Source of the DNA: Datnioides undecimradiatus
Taxonomy: Eukaryota > Chordata > Actinopteri > Lobotiformes > Datnioididae
Direction: 5' to 3'
DNA: 64,000 bases
Assembly (NCBI GenBank): GCA_008933995.1
Contig: WARS01000030.1
Span: 2,249,501-2,313,500 of the forward strand
Within the stretch, counting starts at the first letter, position 1. Every line of letters begins with the position of its first letter. Both the position numbers and the translations under genes were made by a program. The notes beneath the pieces are model-generated. The model worked only from the letters and a program-made list of their open reading frames with translations, was not told where the DNA came from and made no database searches. Below, in pieces: positions 25,500 through 53,342 of the stretch.

Positions 25500-25546
25500 A
25501 CAGTATACTGTTGTTTACACTGAGCATGTAAACAACAGTATACTGT
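25500..25546. repeat. Perfect inverted repeat, 20-bp arms, nested palindromes
   Basis: Arm 25500-25519 and arm 25527-25546 are exact reverse complements around the 7-base loop CTGAGCA. Each arm itself begins or ends with the 12-base palindrome ACAGTATACTGT. It could be a tiny foldback element or a replication-slippage palindrome. Confidence 0.85.
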
Positions 25547-26964
25547 ACAACATTAATAAAGCTGATCATACCAGGCTGGTTAAATATTCTCTAATGGGTC
25601 CAAATTTTGAATAGATAGGCCATGATTCACCAGAAAAGAAAGCACAAGACTCTGCTAGATGTACAACTATCATTTCATTAAAGCATAAATAGCCTGATCA
25701 GTTTATTAGACTGCCAATAATACAGGTACCATATCGGTGTAAGCATGTTCCTAAAATATACCTGTACGTAAATGTGTTACAGTTTGTAGTGTGCCTGTGG
25801 TAATTTAGCTGTGTCAGTACAAAGTTACAAGAATATTTGACTGAAACATACTTTTAATAAAGTTATTCATTAGGAAAGCAGGCTTCTGACTATGTTTCAA
25901 TATTCATATCAGGGCTGTAAAGATATACTTTCATTCCACCCCAGAAATTCACTGTATCAGCCATGAGTGAACCTTTCCCCCTCTAAAATTGGTAATGGTC
26001 TCAAAAATCATATATCTGTGGAGCTCTTGTTATACTAACCAGTGAAACAGTAGCACAAAATAAGCTTTGCAAACATATCTCACCACTGAAACTGATGCAC
26101 AGTTTTCATGTAGAGCTATTCATGTTGAGGTGTATTCTCTACCGCTATTATACAGCTGGTGACAATGGGTTGCATGCCAACAATTGCTGTGTCTACCTCT
26201 CTGACACCTGCTTAAAATGACCTCTAACCACATATGCACAAACCAGCAGATTAAATTAAAAAGAGTAATGACTGCAGACCATCATAGAGCCACATCACAC
26301 CATATCACATTAACTTTTGTATTCATCACTATTGAGGTCAGGTCATTTCCCTTGTCATCTCTTTATACCTCCTCTGAAATTCAACCGGTTGTCACACAGG
26401 AAACTTTAAGCAGGAGTTTTTAAAGATTTTGTGGTCAGCTGTGCAGTTTTGCGCGCATGTTATTGTGTGTCAGTGTTTGTGGGTTTCCTGAAGGTTTTAG
26501 TGGCATCCAGGCCAGACCTAGACCAGGCAACAGACTAGAAAACAGAAAACTGCAATAAACTTATTTACTCCACCGAATGGAACGTGTTTTAATGGATGAA
26601 AGTCATATTTGATGAATGATGCAGTAAATTAAATTAAATTAAGTATATTGTGCTTATACTGGTCATTTTACTCCACAATAAACAGACTTACAGACATGAA
26701 ATTGTCTGACCTTCCTCCAAACTCACTGTCAGTATTGCAAGGGAACTCTATATTTACAGTTATTAGTTTTCTGAAATATGGTTTCAGCATGTGTCTGAAT
26801 TCCCTCTGTGACTTCTTCCAACAAGAAGGTTCAAATTAACCTCTCACCAGTTTTGAAAAGTCCCAGGTGTCCAGTGCCAAATATTTTGTTTCAGTAGCTC
26901 CAAGTGGCAAGTGTGAAACTGTCCACTTCACTCTTCCTTTTTCTCACTTCCTCGTGCAGGCACG

Positions 26965-37610
<10,646 letters not shown>

Positions 37611-38290
37611 CCCTATCTGCAGTTGTTTTTATTAGAAATAAAGACATTTCATATTCACTCCAATTTATATTTGGAGACACTTTATATATTCTGTTATATT
37701 TGTATTTTTTGTAAATATAACACATTCTATGTACTTGCATTTATATTATATGTTGTGCCTATTCAAAGTGTGTACAAAAACACATATGAATATATTTTTG
37801 GAGTAGATGAGATGGATACCGGCACAAAACTGATAAAAACAGCATTTATTTGATTTTTCTTTTGACTTTTTCCAGCCATGCATTAAACTATTTGAACCAC
37901 GTAGACAGTTTCTTAAATTTCAATAATGTTTGCGTGCAGAGGGACTAAGCAAGCAGCAGAAATCATGCAAAGCGTTTGCACGGGTAGGACGGAGGAAAGG
38001 AAGGTCATTGTACTGACTCCTGTACAAACAGCTGCCTCATGGACAGTGGGTCTGTGTAAATAAAGGTGAAAAACAGGGAAAGTGACATACTGCATACAGT
38101 TAGCTGTTAGACTGGCTGAGCAATGAGCTGTGTACAAACTCATGGTAAACTGTAAAAAAGGATTACTTCAGTTATCCTTAGACTTCTGCTCACCTGTTGA
38201 TACTGAACTTAAACATTGAGTGATCACATCTAAAATGACAATCTAACATGTTATTGTTGTTATTTAATAAATGATGAAGGGCTCTCTGAC
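37611..38290 (+). terminator. lyn: lyn 3' UTR and poly(A) signals
   Basis: A canonical AATAAA lies at 37637-37642, only 27 bases after the stop codon, and a second at 38266-38271. The first would give an unusually short 3' UTR; the second is more usual. Both precede the urod promoter near 39.26 kb. Confidence 0.5.
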
Positions 38291-39240
38291 CGTAACACAG
38301 CACGTGAGCTCCATCTCTAAGGCGTTATCTCTCTGCCATGTGTGTTAAAGCAGCATGTTGGTGATTTTACTTGGTAACAACTCCATTCAGGTTAATTGTT
38401 AACCAAGGTACATAATTATGTGCATGTAAGGTTATAAATATCCATTGTCCAATATATAATTAACTGTATTGTAAACTTTTCTGCATGCTCGCTGGTGCAT
38501 TGATCAGTGATGCTGATCACCTTAAAGCCCACTTCATATTGAAGTGTTGTGAGTCTTGTTTGCTTGTTTTGTGAGTTTGTGAAATCTGTTCTCCCCTTCA
38601 TTTCATAATTTCAACTGTGGTATTGTTTAGTCAAATGTGTAATCTGGATTTTGAAGATAAACTTGGTTTGACATGGGCTGGCTCTTGTTATTGAGTACAA
38701 TGATTTCGATTTGAACTTAACCCTTGGAACCTTCAGATGTTTGCTTGTTTGTCATTTCATGATGTGTTGACAGTTGACAAATGAAATGTTTGAGATGTAT
38801 TTGAAGTGTACACTTTGTACTGACTAAAGGTGTATAGAGTAAATTTTATTCTGTGTCAAATGGCTTGGTACATTTAAATCATTCTTGCAATTTTCTCAAA
38901 CACACATGATCAAATAACTAATCACATGATTTTGGATTCAATTTGTCCCTAACTCTATTCAAGTTAATATTTAAAATTCACTCCTTAAAATTTAAACATG
39001 TGTATCAGGCCAAAGGTCTCTCTAATTCAGAGACCACACAGTAAACGTGAGAAGAAGACAGTCATATAGGCAGCAGTATGACATTATATTTTCAAAATAA
39101 TGTTTTGTTTTAACTTATCATATTTAAGCTTTTTTATAAACAAAACTATACAACAAATATACAAATTAATATATAAAAATGGGAAGTGAAAAGGGAATTT
39201 AAAGACAGAAATTAATACAAAAGGGAATCCTATACAGCAT
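38291..39240. other. lyn-urod intergenic spacer
   Basis: About 1 kb of AT-rich sequence between the second lyn poly(A) signal and the urod promoter. No gene, RNA or recognisable repeat was seen. Confidence 0.6.
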
Positions 39241-39254
39241 TTTATTTTGAATTC

Positions 39255-39435
39255 GCCGTTCGTTTCCGGGTTTGGTCACATGGTCTCCCAAGATGGCCGC
39301 GCCCGGTAGGCGCAGAAAGAGTTGTGCAAGCAGCTCTTAATGACAGTTGAGAAGACGCAGGTCGCAGCGACCAGCTCTAAAGAGAGAGAGACAGGAGCGT
39401 CTGAAAGAGCCTGCCATCACATCAGCCCTGCCGAC
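39255..39435 (+). promoter_or_regulatory. urod: urod promoter and 5' UTR
   Basis: A short CpG-rich patch in AT-rich surroundings holds an ETS-type TTTCCGG (about 39264-39270), an E-box-like TCACATG and a YY1-type CCAAGATGGCCGC (39288-39300). A YY1 motif of this form often lies at or just after the start site of TATA-less housekeeping promoters, so transcription probably starts near 39290. The 5' UTR then runs unspliced to the ATG at 39436. Confidence 0.6.
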
Positions 39436-45875
<6,440 letters not shown>

Positions 45876-45880
45876 AGACG

Positions 45881-45968
<88 letters not shown>

Positions 45969-46780
45969 GGGAAAATGACTGACCAAATATTAGGTGGATA
46001 CAAAAATAATAAACAAGATGTTGGCTTCTATAAGACAAGGTTCTCTGTTTATCTCCAACATGTTGATCTGACTGGGACTGGATTATGTGGGCAGGATGAC
46101 ATCATTAAAGCAAGTACACGCTCATGTCCAATGTATTCATACAGGATTTGTATAAGATTGGATCTATTCAGAAGCAATATAAATAGCTTTGTCTTGAAAA
46201 TGAAAAATATTTTTTGCCGATATTTGTTGTCCAATCAGCACAATGTTACTCAAGCACCCACAGATACGAGCACAAGTAGAGAAAAAGCTTCCCACCGTCT
46301 TCACAGCTGTAAACATCTTCAGTCCAAAGTCAGCTCGTCATCAGTGCGAGTAGCTTGTGTGTCAAAGGCGGCGCAAATCCAAAGCCAGTGATTTGGCAGG
46401 AGAGGTTCAGCGAGAGAGGCACACTACTGCAGGTATAAAATCCATTACTGAAGACGAATGTCAGCGCGCGGCAGTTGATCGTCGCAGCACCCAAACGTGT
46501 TCACGACAAGCTGAGTCCCCCTGCTGGATCTTAGTGTGAGCAGTTTTATTTTTACTTGATCAAACAGAAAACGCTTTTTGTTACAGAAGATGCCTTACAA
46601 TGTTTCTGTCTTTGACCCTAAAATCCCCTTTTTTTTATTTCATCAACTGTGAATCACATTATAAGATCGGGAGAGGTTGTGTGTGATCTGAGTTTATTAC
46701 GACGATAAAACCTTTAAATGTGTGCATATGGGAATTTTTCTGCCAAGATAAATAAAGGTTGGTTTAATATTTAATGAGAC
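45876..46780 (+). terminator. urod: urod 3' UTR and poly(A) signals
   Basis: AATAAA at 46008-46013 would give a 3' UTR of about 150 bases made largely of UG repeat. A second AATAAA at 46751-46756 is followed by a GT-rich stretch and would give about 900 bases. The two could be used alternatively. Confidence 0.5.
45884..45966 (+). repeat. (GT)n microsatellite in the urod 3' UTR
   Basis: About 83 bases of uninterrupted GT start nine bases after the urod stop codon (TGA, 45873-45875). In the mRNA this gives a long UG repeat between the stop codon and the first poly(A) signal. Confidence 0.95.
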
Positions 46781-47009
46781 TTATGTTGCTTTTTATTTCA
46801 TAGAAAGTTCTCAGACTTAATGTTTACCTGCTGTCCAGTGAGGGGGATTAGAGCAGGCTGGTAATGCTCCTTTATGCTCTTAAACTCAGAGTTTTCATGA
46901 GATTAAATGAGACATCAGAGTGCACAACTGATCCTTGCTTTTAAACTTGACCCTTCCTTTTGGCACAAGGGAAAGTGGTATCAGTCAGCCGGTCCAGATT
47001 TAATAAATC

Positions 47010-47300
47010 TCAACATCATTTGGATTGATTGGCATTAAATTTGGTGCAGACATTAATGATCCCCTCAGGATTAACTGTAATAACCCTAAAAGAGTACGCC
47101 ACCAATTTAAGTACTCCACCTCCAGTATTATAAGTGACATCGTCTGTGCCACTGTTGCAAAGACAGCCAGGCACGTTTCCTTTTCCTCAGAACCTGACAA
47201 CACAGGCTCTTTATTCCTTTTTATATCACCACCACAACCAAATACCCACTAATGACCTTTGCATCAGCTCCATGATGTTGTTTTGTAGCGATTGTTAGCA
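47010..47300 (-). repeat. Dispersed repeat family A, reverse copy
   Basis: 'ttggattgattggcattaaatttggtgcagacattaatgatcccc' region and 'tgttagcatactgacaccaacattcact' are the reverse complement of blocks in the copy at 1-290. It is non-coding and diverged. Confidence 0.55.
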
Positions 47301-49137
47301 TACTGACACCAACATTCACTGTACCTTCTTACAGCTGCTTTGTTTGTGGGACACATCATGGTTAAATCCACAGGGAAATCCACCCACAGTCTCCCAACAC
47401 CCTCCATCCTCACTTCCATTCAGTGGTAGCCTTGTAGCACAAAATAAGTGTTTTACTTTGAAATGACTCAAACTACCAAACACAGCTGTGTTTTACTTCG
47501 CTCTACATGCAGGTTTCTATTCTATAAGAATCAAATACAGTTGCAGATCTGTGCAGTTCAGTCACAGCTTATCACAGAACTGTCATATCACAGAACTGGC
47601 TGGCAGGTAAACACTTGGTCCATAAACCACTAAAAGTAATTAAAAACCACATTTCTACCACCCAGCCTGTCCTCATTCACTCTTTCTGTCTCCTTTCCCA
47701 GCACCTGCCTCACACAAAAGTTCAATTTGACTTCCTGTTTTTGATGATTTGCACCTCAAATCATCAAATCATGTAGGAACTGAAACTAATTCTACTGATG
47801 CAGTCCCACCAGATTAAAGGGTCTGAAGAGATATTAAGTGTTTTTTTAACACCTCTGACTTAAATACGTTTGGTTTGTTGTGATGGTTTGTGCATCAGTC
47901 GTGGGTACTGATTCGAGGCTGAGGCCCGGCCCAGTAACTGGGACAGAGACATGACAGTTACTGTTGCTTTAACTGGGACAGAAGGGAGACGCTGTCCTGC
48001 CTGAAGGTGCGTTAACACCGTTTTATCATCCGGTCTGAAGTCCGTGGAGAGATGCTTTGTAATGAAGGTCTATATATATATGAATAAACAGCACGAACAC
48101 TACAGCACAGTGTGGCCTCTGGAACAACATTAACCAAGTGCAGCCTGATGAGAGAGTTACATAAGTTTTATCAAAGAGCTCACTTTAAGAGGAACTATTC
48201 AAGTCTGTGAAGGAGAGAAATATGGAAAAACATCTTGGAAAATAGATTTAATAATTAAAAATACTGACAGGACAGACAGACAGACAGAGGTGCTAACATC
48301 CAGGCATCATCTTCACCAGTCAGGATTCATGACACCAGGACACTGCCATCACATTCACCAATGAGGTGATGGACCAAAGCGGTGGCATCCAATCACAAAC
48401 CTCCAGGTCTGTTGTCTCCATGTGAATTTAACAATTTAGTAAATTTGGGGTAAAAACAAAGCTTTATTACACTGAATTTGGCTTAAAATGAAATGATGTG
48501 TATTATTACTGTAATCATAATGGAAGCTCCTTACATGAGGAATTGGGGAAAAAGGGATCAGTTAATCCCAAATTGTGTTTTTTTCTGTGTGGGAGCTAAG
48601 AACGTCAGGATAAGCAGATTCCAGTAAATCCGGTTGTTGTCGTTACTGATGTTGTTGTGAAGGATTCCAGCAAAAAAAAAAAAAACAACATCATGTGACC
48701 AGAGTGTGGTGGCGGGGAGCGGTAGAGATTTGAGGGGATCTCTCCTCACTAGCCACTGGGTTATAGACCATGACGTCGTCAGTGAGGCCTGGCACAGTCC
48801 ACGCTGAACACTGGGTTCATTCTGTCAGGTCTTGTTCTTCTTTTGGTTTAGCCAAATATGAATTTTGCTTTAAATTAAAAACATTTTCTTCAAATACTTC
48901 TATCTGCATTTGCATTACATTAGATTTTGTTTTTTTATTGCTTTAAAACTACAAACAAATCCCTAAGATGCACCACAACATGCTAATTCATCCTTTAACT
49001 TACCCCGAAGAATCTACTGAGCAGTGTTTTTCGACAGCAACAGAGCTCCATGAGCACAGTGGAATATAAAAAGTCTGAGGCTTTGATAGTCACAGTACTT
49101 TTTAGAGATATTAACGTCATGGTTTGAGTTTGAGTCG

Positions 49138-49519
49138 TGTCTGATGTTGTGGAGTGTTTTTCCTCCTGTACCTATGTGCCTGTGTCCTCCTGTGTCATTT
49201 TCACCTGTCTCGTTTGTTGACCCGTTCCACCTGTGACTCATTCTCCTCCTCTCCCTTGTGTCTATACATTATTTCAACTTTCTACGTCTGTGTCGGGTTG
49301 TTTTAACGTACATGTGCCTTATTTCAACTATCTCTTCTCGTGCAATTTAAGATTAATGTGTGTTTTTGGGTTTGGACTTCCTGTTTCCCTCAGACCCAGT
49401 AAGCTTTGTGTCTCTTTTTATTTATTAAACCACTTTGAACCACCTGCCCAGAGTCCAGTGTCTGCATTTGGCTCCTACCCCTAGTGGTCCCTGTTCCCAG
49501 TGTGGCACAAAACCTGACA
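49138..49519 (+). mobile_element. Possible solo LTR remnant
   Basis: The segment begins TGTC and ends GACA. It contains an ATTAAA signal near 49425, followed by 'ccagtgtctgcatttggctcc' and 'ccctgttcc', which resemble the 3' part of LTRs that are common in teleosts. No clear target-site duplication flanks it and no internal retroviral-type genes are present, so solo LTR status is an inference. Confidence 0.35.
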
Positions 49520-49915
49520 ATTAATGTATAATTCATTGTTTTTTGGGGTCTTTTCATGAGGTTTGTTGACAATAAACCAAATTCAGAGTACCTTCAGCCT
49601 CACAACCTCAGACTGACACACTGCAAAAGCACAGGTGAGCTGAGCACTTCCACGAAAGGCCAAGGTTGTTGATCCCATATGGATTTTTCAGCGCTGAGGA
49701 CGGGAGGAGATGAAATGTTGAATTTGAGCGTCCGAATAATTAAGGGCGAGCAGGAGCAAGTGGACCTCAGTGTTATTAATAAATACACAGACACACGAAG
49801 CTCAAAGCAGCTGAATTAATGTTGACGATGGGAAAAAGCAATTTCTCATCAAATGAAAGCCGGCTCTCATTCATCTCTGTCCTTTGTGTTTCTGTAGTAC
49901 CATAAACAGATGTGT

Positions 49916-50101
49916 GTGCACACACACACGCACACACACACACACACACACACTCACTCACACAAGCTTTTGTTGTGCCCCCCCCACCATTGCGTAAATA
50001 GCAGAGACAAATGAACAAAAATCACCGCTGATTGTCGACAGGTAAGACTGAAGAGGCTGCGACTGTGTGTCAGTGGGCCATCTGGGAACAAAGTGACAGG
50101 C

Positions 50102-50150
<49 letters not shown>
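49916..50150. repeat. Cluster of AC, GT and GA microsatellites
   Basis: An AC run (about 49916-49960) is followed within 150 bases by a GT run and an adjoining GA run (about 50100-50150). Further imperfect GT-rich sequence continues to about 50440. Confidence 0.9.
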
Positions 50151-50153
<3 letters not shown>

Positions 50154-50571
50154 AAGGTTGCAACAATGAGTCTATGCTCTTTAGAAATGGAGATCAGTTT
50201 CCACATGGTCACCTTTAAAGGCTTTGGCAGGAGAATAATATATAAGTGTCTACATTTGTGTGCGTGTGTGTTTGTGTGTGTGTGGGTGGGTGTTTGTGTA
50301 CGTGCATGAGTCATTTCATTGCATAGACTTATTTGTGCCTCTGCCTGTGTGTGTGTGTTTCTGTGTGTGTCTGGGCTTTTATGTGCTTATTTTGCGCATA
50401 GAGATTGAACAGGTGGATGTGTGTGAGTGTGTGTGTGTGGGGTGTTTGAAGGAGGTCCAGTCTCCATCTCTCGGCAAATCAGCAGGCCTGAAAATCCAAT
50501 CTGCCTGGAGAGACAGCAGGCTGTACATCATCTGCCATGGATGGACACCATCAGCGCTTTATCAGTGACTG

Positions 50572-50579
50572 CCCCCCCC

Positions 50580-50613
<34 letters not shown>

Positions 50614-50614
50614 A
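50572..50614. repeat. C9 run and (AC)n microsatellite
   Basis: Nine C bases are followed by AAACACAC and a pure AC run. Confidence 0.9.
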
Positions 50615-51129
50615 CACACAGACTATATCTTTCAATGACCACATGCATGAATGAACACACACACATCGACGCAGAGCCCGCTGTGACAGAGACTGATAGG
50701 CATTATTACCATAGTGGTTGTGGATGCAGGCGGAGGGAGAAGCTCCCAAGACCTCGAGCTGCTCCACGCTGATGCAGATGCTGACAGCTGTGACTGTCTT
50801 TCTTTGCTGATGACAACTTCCTGTCCAGTCATGTCCAGCGTGGTGATATGGAACAATATTGTTACACATGCCTGCAATAGGTAACATCCCGCACCAGATA
50901 TCTCATTTATTTGCACTACAATATTTATTTTTGTGTACGAATAGTCAGTCTTTGGAGGCTGATTTGAGAGATTTGTAAATGCAAACATCTGGAAACATCT
51001 GAAGGGTTGACCACCTCGAGATTAAATCATTACATTACTTTCATTTATTTGCACAATCGCCATTTGCAAGTGTTGCAAAGGAGGTTTCACTGCTATGCAT
51101 ATGGATGTTCTGCTTCATAGGTGACTTCA

Positions 51130-51360
51130 AAGATCTTCACTTTGCAAGACCTTCTGGATCCATCCACCCATTTTCTGATATTCAGCTGGGTTCAAGTTGT
51201 GGTGGCAGCTTCTCTCTCCAGTCACATCATCCATATCTTCCTGGAATGCTCCCAAACCCAGATAGATGTCCAAGACAGAGACCAATCAGATGCTTGAACC
51301 ATCAAAAGCATTGGTTCCCCTCACTGTGGATAACATCAGACAGGAGAAGCTGTCCTGAAC
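51130..51360 (-). mobile_element. Decayed LINE fragment, Rex1-like
   Basis: 'atccatccacccattttctgatattcagc', 'agtcacatcatccatatcttcctgg' and 'gaccaatcagatgcttgaacca' are diverged forms of phrases that recur in a very common fish LINE class ('catccattttctataccc', 'gatcagatgcccgaacca'). The frame is broken by stops. The family name is from memory and unverified. Confidence 0.4.
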
Positions 51361-52117
51361 GGTCACACTGAAAGATGATTGAAACCTACTCCACTATACA
51401 AACAGGGGTTACACCGTATACCACGTCTACAAAGAAGGTGTAGCAAGAGCAGAGGTTTAACAGACTGCAGCTGACCACCGTGATACCAAATATGACAATA
51501 TACCAAATTTACCATTTGGGTAAATAGCACCACTTGGATATTCCGAATTGGACCGCAACGTTTTCTGATAAAGACATATTAGTCAGCCAGTAACAGTCAG
51601 GTTATTTAAAACAGGCTTACAGAAAATGCAGAATACATATAAGAGACAAGAGTGAATGAAAGAGAGAGGGCCTGTTGTATAGACAACCATGCTCACCACT
51701 GGCTGCATGTCAACAGTGATATCAGTGGAATATTCATTTTCATTGCCATGTAAATAATGTGAATATTGATTTTTGCTTTCAAAATATAGACAAAAACAGA
51801 ATATCTGGTGCATGTACATGCAGTTCTGGTGTAGTTACGCACATATGGGATAAATGGGAAATGGGAAAAAAGATCAACATAAAATACATAATCATAAACT
51901 TTGGGACCAATTGACACACATACAGTGGGAGTAACACACAAGCAGTCACGTGGGTGTGTGGACAGCTGGGCTGACAGAGAGAGAGGGAGATTGGGGAATG
52001 CAGCGCAAATGGAGGGGAAAAAGATTGAGCATACAGCAATCACTCCTCCATCTATCTGTCTGGATAATTAATATAAATCTGCTCATTTACCACCAGCCAA
52101 TCCATCTAGATTTACAC

Positions 52118-52164
52118 TCTCTCTCTCTCTCTCTCACTCATTCACACACACACACACACACACT
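52118..52164. repeat. (CT)n then (CA)n microsatellite
   Basis: A CT run is followed by a CA run with a short TCATTCA spacer. Confidence 0.9.
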
Positions 52165-53342
52165 GTGTCAGACGCACACTTAGCACTGCTTGATGGCCTG
52201 ATTGTCTGCTCGTATGGCTCCGCAGATCTCTCTAATGAATGAGAATGAAGCGGCGAAGGAGGGATGGTAGAAAAATATTCTGATAAGAGACAAAGTGAGA
52301 GAGAGATTGATGGAACGACACCAGCCTCAGTGGGCTTCATCTATCACTAATGCAGGGTGGGCTGTACAGGCTGACAATGCAGGATTGGGCCAAACCAGCT
52401 GGGAGAGAGGCTCGCTCCTCATGTTACAGATCTGAGACACGCACATCTACTGGACAGGTGCACACTTATTGATATGCATTATAAAAGATAAAACAGTTGA
52501 AATGGATACACAGGGATCAAATGCCTGAGAGATATGAAGATGTATTTCACAGCATAAATATTATATGTGAGCTCTGTAGTTGATCTTATATCAGGGAAAA
52601 TTAACTACGTACACTGATCATTTCAATTTAATGCACAACAAAGATTCGGCATTCCATTTTAAATCCTGCATTTTTAAGCACTTGAAAAGGTACTAGGGCT
52701 GTGATGAATAAATGTGATGCTGCTACTTATGATGCATACCTTGAATCATCGCATGAAAATGGTGAAAAGTAAATATTCCAGCAGCGACGAAGACTCACCT
52801 GCAGCGTCTACAGCTGTAGGAAAATAAAACAGTTATTGTCTTCGCAAACGGTAACAAGTAAACTCACGAACCGAGCAGGGATGACAATTATAACAAAACG
52901 ATAAATGTGATGAAATATGTTTTCATACCACAGATGGAGAAGCTGTAAATGAAGGCATTTAAACGTAAAATGCTTCTAATGTAACTTGTCACTCAACTGA
53001 AACGAGGCAGCAGAAGTGTGTGTTGGTTGGAGTGAATTCCAAAATATTAAGTCTTGGTTGTTTTTGGTATTTTAAAAAAAGTGAAAATGGTGTGAAAAGA
53101 TCAAATATGTTCCCCTGGAAGGTAGTTTAGCATTAATCTCGCAAATCAAATTTAAACTCTCGATTAAAGCATCACAAAGTTACAGTTAAATCCGTCCTGT
53201 GGAACAGCGCAGCACCTTTTCCTTGGAGGTCCCAGACAGCGACACAGACACTGAATATCATTTCCCAATGGATCGATCCCAACGGATGCATCTTGGTTCA
53301 GGTACACAAACATGAAGAAAGTCCTTGTAACGTGTTTCACAC

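Larger units (their letters stand above)
46781..53340. other. Intergenic region between convergent urod and zswim5
   Basis: No coding exon seen. The region holds a family A fragment (about 47010-47300), an LTR-like remnant (49138-49519), microsatellites at 49916-50150 (AC, then GT and GA), 50583-50612 (AC) and 52118-52164 (CT then CA), and a decayed LINE segment (about 51130-51360). Confidence 0.6.

Noticed and set aside
45888..46391. 167-codon + strand ORF beginning with a Cys-Val repeat
   Set aside because: The start is the GT microsatellite read in frame within the urod 3' UTR; the remainder has no family resemblance.
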